DNA of 64,000 nucleotides from JABAAE01 sp036336715 (GTDB lineage: Bacteria > Planctomycetota > Planctomycetia > Pirellulales > Pirellulaceae), in assembly GCA_036336715.1 (NCBI GenBank), contig JAYZFP010000180.1, forward strand, positions 10,078-74,077, in the 5' to 3' direction. Positions 27,007 to 37,430 of the stretch are shown here, piece by piece (the first letter of the stretch is position 1; each line of letters starts with the position of its first letter). The translations under genes and the position numbers were made by a program. The notes under the pieces are model-generated. The model had not been told where the DNA came from. It made no database searches and saw only the letters and a program-made list of their open reading frames with translations.

Positions 27007-29064
27007 TTACTCCCCGTCTTTTCGGCTGGTCCCATCGTCAAGGGAAACCTGGAAAAAATCCTCCAATTCATGACATGCCATCTTCCACTCACCCAGCACA
27101 TCCCAGGAATCCAGACAGGTCTGCATGGCCATCCCCTGCGTTCCCCGTCCTCCCCGGGCAGCAGCCTGCGCGTCAATCTTTCCATCAGCCAGCAGGGTGT
27201 CGTAAAGCAGTTGCCATTGATACCACGCAACATTCCCATTCTTTCCGTCGTAAATGCTGTCGTTCTGAAGGTACTCGTAGTAGGCCGCTCCCCACTTTGT
27301 CGGCCAGCCAGCTCCCTTTACCTCCCGGTACCGGTCGCCATACCAGCGCCCTTTCTGGTTCAACAGACCGGACGGATCACCGATGGCCGACAACCCCTTG
27401 CCGTGGGGGTCTCCGGCCAGCCGGCGATTCCTCTCTGAAAGGGCCCGCCGTGCTGCATCCAGCCTGGCCTGCAAATACTGGTCGGGTGAATACCGGGTCG
27501 GCTGGGAATGGTACTTGAGCATCGCCTTCCTTCCGCCCCGCTTGTGTTCCAACAGGGCGCGTCGAATCTGGCTCAGGTCATTTCCCATCGAGCAATGACA
27601 CTGGTGCCGCCCGAAATAATTGTCGTCAGCTGCATAAATCTTCAGCCACCCCTGTTTGGCGGAAATCTCCATACGCGTCCTGGTTTCCCTTCCCGCTTCC
27701 CGTCGGGTCACTTCGTGACTTTGAATGGGGAGAAACCTGCCGTATTTTTCTTTCCTCGCTGAATCGACACCATACCAGCCAAAAAGGTTGTAACCGGTCA
27801 CCCCACCCCAGTTGGATCCATCAGGCAAATAGGCGCTCGGCCACCCTGGTCGGTAATGGTTGTAGAAATGCCCCTTGGAAGTCTGGTGGTCATTCAATTT
27901 CAGCAGCAATTTCCAGTTTTCCGGCTTCAAGTCAGTCTTTCGCATCTGTTCGTGCCACGCGTAGGCTTTTCTCAACAGGTCCATCTGCTGTTCCTCGCCG
28001 GTCATCATGTAATTCCAGATCAGCAGGGGCCCGACTGCCCGGGTCAATGCATACGTCGACGGCAACTCAATCTCGTATCGGCGTGCGCGGGCAGGGGTGC
28101 CATCATCGTTATACTGGTCCCCCCAGCCTGCGACCTGGTCATTTTCGCCGAGGTTGGCTTTGAGAATCCAGGGCCAGAGTTTCCCAAGGTTGGCGATGTA
28201 TTTTTTTTCGCCGGTCAGGTGATGCATCATCAACAGGATGCAGTAGGGTGCATTCGTTGCCCGGTCATTGAAGGAGATCCCATGGTAAACCCCCGTGTTC
28301 CCGGAAGCCGTCCCGTTGAACGACCACTGGTCCCCCCATCCACCCCCGGGTCGCTGCAGGCTCAGCAAAAGGTCCGCGCAGCGACGGGCTGAATCGAGGT
28401 ATTTTTTCTCTCCACTCACCTTGTGGGCGTAAAGCATAATCCAGAAAGGTTCCGTCGTCGATCCATCCTGGATGCGGACAAAGTTTTCCGATTTGCCAGG
28501 CCAGGGCCAGTGACCCCGTGGCCACTGCGATTCCAGGACCAAGTCAGCCCGTTTCAAACCGGCCTCCAGGTATCTCTTTTCCTGAAGCATCTCAAACGCC
28601 CGAAAAAAAAGAACCGCCCCCGCGCGAACCTTGTTAATATCCCTTCCCGTGTATTGCCGGGGCAGATCAGGAACCTGCCGATCCAGCCAATCACGAACCT
28701 CTTTTTCACAACGGGCGGCAAGTTCACGATCCAGCCGCTTTCGCAACTCGGCCAGTTGCCTGCTGGCAGTTCGCCGCTGGACAGGCCCCAGGTTTTCATA
28801 ATGAATCGTCTCCCCGCCAAACAGTCGGGTCCGCTCTTCCCAGGAAAGCCCCTCCATCGACAGAGCCTCGTAGGAAAGATCGCGGTACTGACCGGTCGCG
28901 GGGTCAATTTCCAATGGACCCTGCGCACCGACCTGCGAAAGCCGGACCGGGCCCTCGAAAACCATCGAGAATGCCAGGATGCAAAACAGCCCCTGGTGAC
29001 TCCACCGGAGTTCCCGTTTGAAAAAGGTACCCACCAAAACCGAAAGGTAAAGAACGGACATCAA
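27007..29064 (-). CDS. PL10-like pectate-lyase-type (alpha/alpha)-toroid protein, exported
   Basis: A 685 aa minus-strand protein. A hydrophobic N-terminal part (LFCILAFSMVFEGPVRLSQVGAQ) suggests export. The body is all-helical: residues about 150-400 contain DGSTTEPFWIMLYAHKVSGEKKYLDSARRCADLLLSLQ, split here over several helices. The following GGGWGDQW and YHGISFNDRATN resemble the NGGWPQ and ITFNDDAM blocks of family 10 pectate lyases. The catalytic residues of true PL10 enzymes cannot be confirmed by eye, so another toroid hydrolase or lyase is possible. It is divergent from the cytochrome-PSD1 gene at 29446. Confidence 0.7.
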   Translation of the reverse strand: MMSVLYLSVLVGTFFKRELRWSHQGLFCILAFSMVFEGPVRLSQVGAQGPLEIDPATGQYRDLSYEALSMEGLSWEERTRLFGGETIHYENLGPVQRRTASRQLAELRKRLDRELAARCEKEVRDWLDRQVPDLPRQYTGRDINKVRAGAVLFFRAFEMLQEKRYLEAGLKRADLVLESQWPRGHWPWPGKSENFVRIQDGSTTEPFWIMLYAHKVSGEKKYLDSARRCADLLLSLQRPGGGWGDQWSFNGTASGNTGVYHGISFNDRATNAPYCILLMMHHLTGEKKYIANLGKLWPWILKANLGENDQVAGWGDQYNDDGTPARARRYEIELPSTYALTRAVGPLLIWNYMMTGEEQQMDLLRKAYAWHEQMRKTDLKPENWKLLLKLNDHQTSKGHFYNHYRPGWPSAYLPDGSNWGGVTGYNLFGWYGVDSARKEKYGRFLPIQSHEVTRREAGRETRTRMEISAKQGWLKIYAADDNYFGRHQCHCSMGNDLSQIRRALLEHKRGGRKAMLKYHSQPTRYSPDQYLQARLDAARRALSERNRRLAGDPHGKGLSAIGDPSGLLNQKGRWYGDRYREVKGAGWPTKWGAAYYEYLQNDSIYDGKNGNVAWYQWQLLYDTLLADGKIDAQAAARGGRGTQGMAMQTCLDSWDVLGEWKMACHELEDFFQVSLDDGTSRKDGE

Positions 29065-29445
29065 ACCAGCCTTTTCAAAAAGGATACTTCTGTTTGCGGC
29101 TTGAGCTTTGGCTTCCAGCCAAACCGCTTTTACCTGCGTTCATCCGGACAGCCCATGCCTGGCACACGCAGCAAATTTCGACTTCATTTGCGGGCAACGG
29201 GCCTCAGGGTTTTCCAGCTCATTTTCAGACAATTTACCCGATCTCTGCTCCCATCACCAATTTGAAAACCACACCGAACGGGGATCCCGTCCGCAACTGC
29301 GAAAAAACACCAACACCGTTTCAACAAGCAGCAGACCGGTGCATTGCTTTGTCCGCACCCATGTTCATTCTTGCCCCGAATTTTTCATCCGTTTATCCTT
29401 TAGGTATCCCATGACCGCACCCCATCCCGGCCATCCCCTCCCCCC
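29065..29445. other. Divergent intergenic region
   Basis: 381 bp between two divergent starts (29064 minus, 29446 plus), so promoters for both transcription units should lie here. I saw no convincing -35/-10 pair, operator repeat or small gene. Short ORFs crossing it have no ribosome-binding site and no protein-like composition. Confidence 0.5.
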
Positions 29446-32400
29446 ATGTGGCAAAACGTGCTCCTTTTTCCAATCAGAAAAAGCGCTGATCCCGTTGAAA
29501 ACTCAAGGGCCGTCCAGCGCAACTGCGTGTTGTTTTTTTTGCTGGTAATGCTTCTTTCTGCCACGCGGGAAAGCGACGCCCGCCCGCAGGAGAATTCTGC
29601 TACGGGCAACCGATCAGAGAAAATCAGGTTTTTTGAAAATTCGGTACGCCCCATCCTCGTTACCCACTGCCTTGACTGCCACGGCAGCCTCAAACAGGAA
29701 TCCGGTCTTCGCCTGGACCACCTTGCCCACATGCTCCGGGGTGGAGATTCAGGACCGGCATTGATCCCTGGAAAACCGGATCGAAGCCTGCTGTTTCAAG
29801 CTATCAATCACACCGACGGCCTGGAGATGCCTCCGGAAACGAGACTGGCCGACCAGCAAATCCGCTCCATCAGAAAATGGATTCTGGAGGGCGCGACCTG
29901 GCCTGAAGAAAAGGTTGCCGGGGACGCAAACAGGTGGAAGCAGCACTGGGCTTTTCAGCCGGTTGCCAAACCGCTGCCGCCCCGATTTCCAGAAGAGACT
30001 CTCCCGATCCAAAACGATATCGACCGCTTTGTCGGAAAAAAACTCCTGGCTCGACAGCTTGCTCCCTCGCCCCCGGCAACGGAGAGGGAACTGGTACGTC
30101 GAACCTACCTCGATTTACTCGGGCTCCCCCCTACCTACGAACAGGTGAAAGCCTATCTCGCCCAACCGGAAAAGGAGCGGTTCAAAAATCTCGTGGATCG
30201 TCTTCTGGATTCACCCCGTTATGGCGAAAGACAGGCCCGCCACTGGATGGATATTGCACGGTATGCCGACAACAAAGGGTATGTCTTTTTCGAAGACAAG
30301 AATTACCCCTGGGCCTATACCTACCGGGACTGGCTGATCCGGGCCTTTAACGAAGACATGCCTTACGATCAGTTCATTCTTCGACAACTGGCAGCCGACC
30401 AGTTCGACCCGCTCCAGGATCGCTCCCACCTGCCGGCGCTGGGTTTCCTGACCGTGGGGGCAAAATTTGTCAACAATGTTCACGATCAGATCGATGATCG
30501 AATCGACGTGGTAACGAGGGGTTTGATGGGTCTGACAGTCACCTGTGCCCGTTGCCATGATCACAAATTCGACCCGATACCCCAGGCCGACTATTACGCG
30601 TTGTACGGAGTTTTTCGCAGTTGCTACGAACCGGTCGTCCTCCCTACTTTCGAACCGGAGCCTGAAACCGCCGCGTACCGGGACTACCAGGAGGGCCTCA
30701 AGCAGCGACTGCAAAAGCTGGAGTCTTTTATCAGGGACCGCCGCCAGGAAATCATGCAGGGAGCGCGAGAACGGCTGGGTGACTACCTGTTGGCTGTGCA
30801 TCAACGGCGGCACCACCCGTCCACTGAAAACTTCATGACCATTACCGACAAGGGAAGCCTCAACCCGAAAATCATTTCCCGTTACGAGACTTACCTGAAT
30901 CGAACCCGGAAACTCGACCACCCGGTCTGGAAAGCCTGGCATGCATTGTCGGGACTGGAGGAAACCGAATTTCAAAAGAGAGCATTGCCTACACTTGAAA
31001 AGGTACTGCGACCCGGAAACAGAATCCATCCCCTGGTCCGCACACAATTTGTCGACCTGGCGCCCAAATCGCTCGCCGAAGTGGCCACCGCGTACGGTCA
31101 GCTGTTCCAGGAAGTCGCTCGCCAACACAAGGCGGATGCCAGTCAGCTTTCGCAGCCCCAGCGGGAATTGGCAGACATCCTTTTTGGCAAAGATTCTCCG
31201 GCCGTCTTACCCAACATCCTGGGATGGGGTTTCCTCGACCTGATACCGGACCGACCGACACAGGGCGTTTACCAGAAGCTGATCACGGATGTTGAAAACT
31301 TCTGCAAATCAGGTCCACAGGCACCCGCCCGGGCCATGGTCGTTCTCGATTCAGACCCTCCCTTTGAACCCTACGTTTTCCTGAGAGGAAATCCGAACCG
31401 CAAGGGCATTTCTGTCAAAAGGCAGTTCCTGACATCACTCCCCAATACGGAATCGATCCGTTCTGTTTTCCCCGAAAACCGGAGCGGCCGACTGCAACTG
31501 GCCCAGGCTATCGCCTCGAGAGAAAACCCACTGACGGCCCGTGTCATCGTGAACCGCATCTGGAGGCAGCATTTCGGCGAGGGCCTGGTTTCCACACCAA
31601 GTGATTTCGGAATCCAGGGTACTGAACCCAGTCATCCTCAACTTCTTGACTGGCTGGCCAACTGGTTCATGGATCATGGCTGGTCCATCAAGAAACTGCA
31701 CCGGCTGATCATGGGTTCGGCTACGTTCCAGAGATCCTCCAGGGTCTCGATCAGACAACAGGAAGCCGACCCGGAAAACCGCTGGCTCTCCAGGTTTCGT
31801 CGCCGCCGCCTCGATTTCGAGTCGATGCGTGACTCACTTCTGCTCACAGCCAATTCCCTTGATAGCCGGATCGGCGGCAAGCCATTTCCCCTGTTTTCCG
31901 GGTTCCAGAACCGGCGATCCCTGTACGGCTTCATCAACCGGATGGACTTGCCGGGAGTCCTGAGAACGTTCGACTATCCCGAACCGGCAGCCACCAGCGG
32001 GAAGAGGGAACAGACAACGGTCCCCGCGCAGGCTCTCTTTTTTCTCAACCACCCCTTCGTAACCCAATGTTCCGAAAAGATCCTCCAGCGTCAGGAAATC
32101 CGCACCGCCGTTTCGGTCGAGGAGAAAACCAATGCTGTCTTCCGATCGGTTTTTGCCAGGGACGCCAACCCGGAGGAACTGCAACTGGTGATCGACTACC
32201 TTCCTGCCAGGGAAATTTCGCGTCCGGCAACCGCCTGGCGATACGGTTATGGCTCCCTCGATGCAGAAACGGGAAAAACCGGTTCATTCAAGGAATTGCC
32301 GTATTTTACGGGCACCCATTGGCAGGGGGGGCCCTCCCTGCCAGATCCCAAACTGAACTGGCTTTATCACAAGAACGATGAGAGCCACCCGGGTGCTTCC

Positions 32401-32799
32401 ATGGAACTCTGTTCGATCCGGCGCTGGGTGGCGCCCCGAGACTGTACCGTGCGGATTGATGGACTGCTGAACCACCAACCGACCCAAGGTAACGGCATCC
32501 GCTCGAGGATCATCTCCAGTCGATCCGGAACTCTGGGTTCCTGGACAGTCCACCATTCAAAAACCCGGACCCCGGTCTCCCGCCTGACCGTCAAGGCCGG
32601 GGACACGGTCGATTTTCTCTCGGACTTCAACTCCAATATCAGCTATGATCAACACAAGTGGTCCATCGTGGTTGAATCCATCGAAGGCAAACCGGCACGC
32701 TGGGATTCAGTCCGCCAATTCGAGGGCCCGGAAACTTCAGCCTGGCTGACCCTCGTGCAGGGCCTTTTGATGACCAATGAATTCCTGTTTGTCGATTGA
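29446..32799 (+). CDS. PSCyt1-PSCyt2-PSD1 (DUF1549/DUF1553) cytochrome-domain protein
   Basis: An 1117 aa exported protein. The signal anchor (NCVLFFLLVMLLSATRES) is followed by PSCyt1 with C75-L-D-C78-H79 and the MPPETRLADQQIRSIRKWI segment. DUF1549 then carries TYLDLLGLPPTYEQV, the PRYGERQARHWMDIARYADN block and a second CxxCH (TCARCHDHKFDP, around residue 368). DUF1553 fills residues from about 680 (ENPLTARVIVNRIWRQHFGEGLV) to the end (NEFLFVD). An extra beta-rich stretch near residues 930-1085 (SSMELCSIRRWV-type region) interrupts the C-terminal part. The product is predicted to be a periplasmic or surface c-type cytochrome-like protein. It is 12 bp from the DUF1501 gene that follows. Confidence 0.92.
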   Translation: MWQNVLLFPIRKSADPVENSRAVQRNCVLFFLLVMLLSATRESDARPQENSATGNRSEKIRFFENSVRPILVTHCLDCHGSLKQESGLRLDHLAHMLRGGDSGPALIPGKPDRSLLFQAINHTDGLEMPPETRLADQQIRSIRKWILEGATWPEEKVAGDANRWKQHWAFQPVAKPLPPRFPEETLPIQNDIDRFVGKKLLARQLAPSPPATERELVRRTYLDLLGLPPTYEQVKAYLAQPEKERFKNLVDRLLDSPRYGERQARHWMDIARYADNKGYVFFEDKNYPWAYTYRDWLIRAFNEDMPYDQFILRQLAADQFDPLQDRSHLPALGFLTVGAKFVNNVHDQIDDRIDVVTRGLMGLTVTCARCHDHKFDPIPQADYYALYGVFRSCYEPVVLPTFEPEPETAAYRDYQEGLKQRLQKLESFIRDRRQEIMQGARERLGDYLLAVHQRRHHPSTENFMTITDKGSLNPKIISRYETYLNRTRKLDHPVWKAWHALSGLEETEFQKRALPTLEKVLRPGNRIHPLVRTQFVDLAPKSLAEVATAYGQLFQEVARQHKADASQLSQPQRELADILFGKDSPAVLPNILGWGFLDLIPDRPTQGVYQKLITDVENFCKSGPQAPARAMVVLDSDPPFEPYVFLRGNPNRKGISVKRQFLTSLPNTESIRSVFPENRSGRLQLAQAIASRENPLTARVIVNRIWRQHFGEGLVSTPSDFGIQGTEPSHPQLLDWLANWFMDHGWSIKKLHRLIMGSATFQRSSRVSIRQQEADPENRWLSRFRRRRLDFESMRDSLLLTANSLDSRIGGKPFPLFSGFQNRRSLYGFINRMDLPGVLRTFDYPEPAATSGKREQTTVPAQALFFLNHPFVTQCSEKILQRQEIRTAVSVEEKTNAVFRSVFARDANPEELQLVIDYLPAREISRPATAWRYGYGSLDAETGKTGSFKELPYFTGTHWQGGPSLPDPKLNWLYHKNDESHPGASMELCSIRRWVAPRDCTVRIDGLLNHQPTQGNGIRSRIISSRSGTLGSWTVHHSKTRTPVSRLTVKAGDTVDFLSDFNSNISYDQHKWSIVVESIEGKPARWDSVRQFEGPETSAWLTLVQGLLMTNEFLFVD

Positions 32800-32811
32800 G
32801 GCGAACCTTCC

Positions 32812-34230
32812 ATGAAACCCAACGAACCAGCCGGCGGACTGACGCGGAGAGAACTCCTGGGCCGCAGTGGGACCGGGCTGGGACTGCTCGGATTAGGCTC
32901 CCTGCTGCAAACTGAAAATGCAGCAGCTTCTGCCGGCGAACCTTCGGGAAATGTCCTGGCACCACGGGCTCCGCATTTCCAGGCCAAGGCTAGGGCGGTT
33001 GTCCACCTGTTCATGAACGGCGGACCGTCGCACCTGGACACCTTTGACTACAAACCGGCACTGGAAAAACACCATGGACAACCCGTCCCTTCGGGCAACC
33101 TGAGGACAGAGCGTCTGACGGGTGGCCTGATGAAGTCGCCCTTTGCATTTCGCCGAAGGGGCCAATCCGGCAACTGGGTCAGCCAACTGTTCGAAAAGAC
33201 GGGACAGTACATTGACGACCTGGCCATCATCAAATCGATGCACGCGGAGGTACCCAACCATGAGCCTTCGCTGATGCTGATGAATTGCGGATCCGGACAG
33301 TTGCCTCGTCCCAGCTTTGGATCCTGGGTTACCTACGGACTGGGCAGTGAAAATCAGAACCTTCCCGCATTCGTCGCCATGTGTCCCAATGGCTACCCGA
33401 TTGTCTCGACCCGAAATTGGCGGAGCGCCTTTCTGCCCGGGGCCTGCCAGGGAACCTATGTCAACACGGCCAACCAGTCAATCCGCGACCTCGTCGAAAA
33501 CATCCGCAATCAACGCCTCTCCCTCACGGAACAACGCAAGCAACTGGACCTGGTTCAACAATTGAATTCAGCACACAGGCAAAGCAGACCAAACGATGCC
33601 AACCTGGAAGCCCGGATCAGTTCTTTCGAACTTGCCTACCGTATGCAGTCCGAGGCATCGGATGCTTTTGATATTTCGCGAGAACCACAGCACATGCTCG
33701 ACGCTTACGGCAAGGGAACCGAGGGAAGACAATTGCTGATCACGCGCAGACTGATTGAAAAGGGGGTTCGGTTCGTGCAGGTCTGGAGTGGCGCAGGACA
33801 ACCCTGGGACAACCATGACAACATAGAAAAAAACCACCGGAACCTGGGGCAGGCCTGGGACGGTCCGATTGCCGCCTTTCTGGGAGATCTGAAACAGAGG
33901 GGCCTGCTGGAATCGACACTGGTCCTTTGGGGGGGCGAATTTGGACGCACACCGGTTGCTGAAAAACCGCAGCTCAACGGAAGGGACCATAACCATTATG
34001 GCTTTACCTGCTGGTTGGCAGGCGGTGGAATTCGTGGTGGGACCGCTTACGGAAGCACGGATGAATTCGGGTTTCGGGCAACGGAAAATCGGGTCAGTGT
34101 TCATGACCTGCACGCGACGATGCTGCACCTGCTGGGAATGGATCACAAGCGGCTGACGTACCGGTATGCCGGAAGGGACTTCAGATTGACAGACGTTCAT
34201 GGTGAAGTTGTGAAAGGAATCCTGGCCTGA
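32812..34230 (+). CDS. DUF1501 family protein, Tat-exported
   Basis: A 472 aa protein with a twin-arginine signal (LTRRELLGRSGTGLGLLGLG). Complete DUF1501 core: VVHLFMNGGPSHLDTFDYKP near residue 63, SFGSWVTYGLGSENQNLPAFV, the LEARISSFELAYRMQ helix, QPWDNHDNI, LWGGEFGRTP, GRDHNHYGFTCWLAGGG and DLHATMLHLLGMDHKRL. GAGG at 32798-32801 provides a ribosome-binding site within the end of the preceding gene. It follows a PSCyt1-PSD1 gene and is followed two bases later by another one, so 29446-38822 appears to be one operon. The reaction catalysed is unknown. Confidence 0.95.
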   Translation: MKPNEPAGGLTRRELLGRSGTGLGLLGLGSLLQTENAAASAGEPSGNVLAPRAPHFQAKARAVVHLFMNGGPSHLDTFDYKPALEKHHGQPVPSGNLRTERLTGGLMKSPFAFRRRGQSGNWVSQLFEKTGQYIDDLAIIKSMHAEVPNHEPSLMLMNCGSGQLPRPSFGSWVTYGLGSENQNLPAFVAMCPNGYPIVSTRNWRSAFLPGACQGTYVNTANQSIRDLVENIRNQRLSLTEQRKQLDLVQQLNSAHRQSRPNDANLEARISSFELAYRMQSEASDAFDISREPQHMLDAYGKGTEGRQLLITRRLIEKGVRFVQVWSGAGQPWDNHDNIEKNHRNLGQAWDGPIAAFLGDLKQRGLLESTLVLWGGEFGRTPVAEKPQLNGRDHNHYGFTCWLAGGGIRGGTAYGSTDEFGFRATENRVSVHDLHATMLHLLGMDHKRLTYRYAGRDFRLTDVHGEVVKGILA

Positions 34231-34231
34231 G

Positions 34232-37200
34232 ATGTCCCACCGAAGCCTGCATCTGCCTTGCCTGTTTTTGTTTCCTCTCTGCAAAAAAGGGGGCGGGGAA
34301 ACCTGTCCGGACGAAACCGGTTTTTCCAGAAGTTCAACTCCGGTTCCTTACCCCCTGGGGCCACTCATGCTTCTGCTGGTACCCATTCTCTTCCTGGCAA
34401 ACGGGAAATCCGGTTTTGGACAGGAAGATCATGAAGAATTTTTTGAAAACCGAATTCGTCCCCTGCTGGTGAAGCATTGCCAAAAATGTCATGGCAGCAG
34501 GAAACAGGAGGGTAGCCTGCGGTTGGACTCCCGTGCTGGTTGGCAGGAAGGTGGAGACCGTGGCGACGCCATCTTGCCCGGCCAACCCGACGCCAGCCTT
34601 TTGCTGCAGGCTGTGATGGGTACCGATCCTGATCTGCAAATGCCCCCCGGAAAAAAATTAAAAGATCATCAGATTTCAGATCTCTGGGAGTGGATTCAAC
34701 GGGGCGCCCCGGATCCACGCAGCCCCACCACCGGCGACCCCGAACGGCTGGATCTCAAACAGGCAGCATCTTTCTGGGCTTTTCAACCGGTTCAACGCCC
34801 CAAAGTTCCCCGGGTGGAATCGGGCAACCAGTCCTCCAGCCACTGGGAGCACCACCCGATTGACGCGTTTGTTCAAAGGGCACGTGAGCAAAATGAATTG
34901 AATGCCGTTGAGCAAGCTGATCGGAGGACCCTGATTCGGCGGGCAACTTTTGATTTGACCGGTTTGCCCCCGACACCGGATGAAATCCGTCAATTCGTAG
35001 GAGACTCCTCGGCATCTGCCTTTGAAAAAGTAATTGATCGCCTGCTGAGCTCGAGAGAGTACGCCGAAAGATGGGGCCGCCACTGGCTGGATGTGGCGCG
35101 GTATGCGGACACAGCCGGGGATGGCTCCGACTACCCGGTTCGGGAGGCTGCCCTGTACCGGGACTGGGTAATTGACTCTTTCCAGCAGGACCAGCCTTTT
35201 TTTGATTTCGTGCGCGAGCAAATCGCTGGCGACATCCTGGCTCGCAGTGGCCCCAGGGAAAAATATGCCAGCCGGGTCACCGCAACCGGTTTCCTTGCCA
35301 TCGGCAAACGGTATGGCTACAAGGCCTCACCCGATTACCAGTACCTCGATTTTGCCGATGTGATCGATTCGGTAGGCAGGTCACTGCTTGGGCTGTCTCT
35401 CGGCTGCGCCCGCTGTCACGATCACAAATACGATCCGATATCAGCGGCAGACTATTACGCCTGGTATGGCATCATGCAGAGTACCCAATGGGCGTTTCCC
35501 GGCGGAGAAGAACAGAAACGTCCCGCCCATTTCCCTCCCCTGGTTCCCGGGGACGAACTGGCCACCCTGGAAAAAGCCCGAACCGCCCAACTGGCGGGCC
35601 TCGACAAACGCATCGCAGATCTGCAAGAGGAACAGACCCGGCTGCAACCGGACTGGATTGCCGGTGGCCCGGATCTTGGCTTTGAAACTCAGTCCGCCGG
35701 TGCACCACTCGGGAAACCCTGGGTTCACTCCGGCCCGGTGGAAATTTCCGAACTGTTCCAGAGCCCCTTTCAACACGTGCATCCTGCCGGAAAGCTGGGG
35801 GCACGGGTCGGTAGCGGAAAACCAACTGACGGCCTGCGATACGTCTTTGCCAGGGGATTGAAGGAGACCCAAGGCAAAAAGATGCACTTCACGGTGGACT
35901 TTCGCACGTTGGCAGAGTCTCCACAAAAAGGCGCTTTTCGTTTTTACCTCGGGCGAGGTGTGGTGCAATCCCTCGCCATCGAGTGCAGCGCCACCTCAAG
36001 CGAGTTTGCCATTCGCAACGGACAAAACTGGGAAGTCATTCGCAAGCTGGTCCCGGGACAGTGGTACACGCTTCAGATCACGATCGATCCTGGCCGCCGC
36101 AAGTATTCCGGCCTGGTGGGAAAGAAGGGCGACCTGACCCGATTTGAGGAAAAGAACACCGGCCCCAACTGGGATGGAGTCGCGGACTGCTTCATCTGCG
36201 ACGGCTTCGGACACCTTCCCGGAGCGGCCTGCGGGCGGGACATCGACAATATTGGACTGGGTGAATCCCCGTTCGCACTGCCGGGCTCACACACTGCCAT
36301 CCGCAAACAGGCGACACCCGAGGAGGACCAACGGTTGAAACAGCTGCCCAACCAAATCCGGCAGTTAACCGCGGAGCGTGAAAGAATCACCCAAACTCCC
36401 GGCTATCCAGTCGCTTATGGCGTCAGCGAGGGTAGCCCGGTGGACGCTCCTTTACAAATTCGCGGAGAACCCTCCCGACCCGGCAATGTCATCCAGCGAA
36501 GGAACCTGGAAGTACTCGGCGCCCAATCCCTCGACAACAGGCAGGGCAGCGGCCGACTGGAAATGGCAAGGTGGATAGCACAGGCGGAAAACCCCCTGAC
36601 AACGAGGGTTTGGGTCAACAGGATCTGGAAATGGCATTTCGGCAGGGGCATCGTCTCCACGGTCAGTGATTTCGGTTACCGAGGAGCGCGGCCGACCCAC
36701 CCCCAGCTGCTGGATTGGCTGGCAGCCGAATTCCTCAGACAGGGCGGTTCCACCAAATCGCTTCACCGGCTGATCATGACCTCACGGACCTACCAGCTAG
36801 CCAGCACCGCAGACACAACCAACCAGAACGTCGACCCCGAGAACCGGTTCCTGTGGCGATTTCCAAGGCGACCACTGGATGCGGAATCCACCCGTGATGC
36901 AATGCTGGCCATCAGCGGAAGGCTTGATCGCACCGTACCCGCGGCTCACCCGTTCCCACCCGTCCACACCTGGGGATTTACCATCCACCACCCCTTCCAT
37001 GCCGTCTATCCCTCCAGTCATCGCACGGTCTACCTCATGATCCAGCGGAACCGGAGGCATCCCTACCTGGCCCTGTTTGACGCAGCTGATCCGAACCAAG
37101 TGGTCGGCAGCCGTACGCCCACCACCACACCGACCCAGGCCCTGTACCTGATGAACTCTCCCTTCCTGCAGGAACAGGCTTTGGGTTTTGGCCAACGCAT

Positions 37201-37423
37201 CTCCTCCCGGGCAGGAAACGATCGGCAAAAAATCTCATGGGCCTATGAAACTGCCCACGGCCGATCACCCGGTGAGGAAGAGATCCAACGGACACTGTTG
37301 TTTTTGCAGCAATACAGGTCCGTTCGCCGGGAAACGGACGGGGACGGGAGCCTCCCAACAGACGAATGGAGTGCCCTTGCAAGGGTCCTGCTCACCAGCA
37401 ATGCCTTTCTGTATGTCGACTAG
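34232..37423 (+). CDS. PSCyt1-PSCyt2-PSD1 protein with inserted LamG-like domain
   Basis: A 1063 aa exported protein. C83-Q-K-C86-H87 marks PSCyt1. DUF1549 follows (RATFDLTGLPPTPDEI; AERWGRHWLDVARYAD; GCARCHDHKYDP near residue 393). Residues about 485-680 form an inserted beta-rich domain (VDFRTLAESPQKGAFRFYLG, WYTLQITIDPG, DIDNIGLG) that resembles concanavalin/LamG-type carbohydrate-binding folds. DUF1553 occupies the rest (ENPLTTRVWVNRIWKWHFG to NAFLYVD). ATG 34232 lies two bases after the previous stop; ATG 34367, directly before the hydrophobic MLLLVPILFLA, is an attractive alternative start. The insertion distinguishes it from the sister copy at 29446. Confidence 0.92.
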   Translation: MSHRSLHLPCLFLFPLCKKGGGETCPDETGFSRSSTPVPYPLGPLMLLLVPILFLANGKSGFGQEDHEEFFENRIRPLLVKHCQKCHGSRKQEGSLRLDSRAGWQEGGDRGDAILPGQPDASLLLQAVMGTDPDLQMPPGKKLKDHQISDLWEWIQRGAPDPRSPTTGDPERLDLKQAASFWAFQPVQRPKVPRVESGNQSSSHWEHHPIDAFVQRAREQNELNAVEQADRRTLIRRATFDLTGLPPTPDEIRQFVGDSSASAFEKVIDRLLSSREYAERWGRHWLDVARYADTAGDGSDYPVREAALYRDWVIDSFQQDQPFFDFVREQIAGDILARSGPREKYASRVTATGFLAIGKRYGYKASPDYQYLDFADVIDSVGRSLLGLSLGCARCHDHKYDPISAADYYAWYGIMQSTQWAFPGGEEQKRPAHFPPLVPGDELATLEKARTAQLAGLDKRIADLQEEQTRLQPDWIAGGPDLGFETQSAGAPLGKPWVHSGPVEISELFQSPFQHVHPAGKLGARVGSGKPTDGLRYVFARGLKETQGKKMHFTVDFRTLAESPQKGAFRFYLGRGVVQSLAIECSATSSEFAIRNGQNWEVIRKLVPGQWYTLQITIDPGRRKYSGLVGKKGDLTRFEEKNTGPNWDGVADCFICDGFGHLPGAACGRDIDNIGLGESPFALPGSHTAIRKQATPEEDQRLKQLPNQIRQLTAERERITQTPGYPVAYGVSEGSPVDAPLQIRGEPSRPGNVIQRRNLEVLGAQSLDNRQGSGRLEMARWIAQAENPLTTRVWVNRIWKWHFGRGIVSTVSDFGYRGARPTHPQLLDWLAAEFLRQGGSTKSLHRLIMTSRTYQLASTADTTNQNVDPENRFLWRFPRRPLDAESTRDAMLAISGRLDRTVPAAHPFPPVHTWGFTIHHPFHAVYPSSHRTVYLMIQRNRRHPYLALFDAADPNQVVGSRTPTTTPTQALYLMNSPFLQEQALGFGQRISSRAGNDRQKISWAYETAHGRSPGEEEIQRTLLFLQQYRSVRRETDGDGSLPTDEWSALARVLLTSNAFLYVD

Positions 37424-37430
37424 GAATACC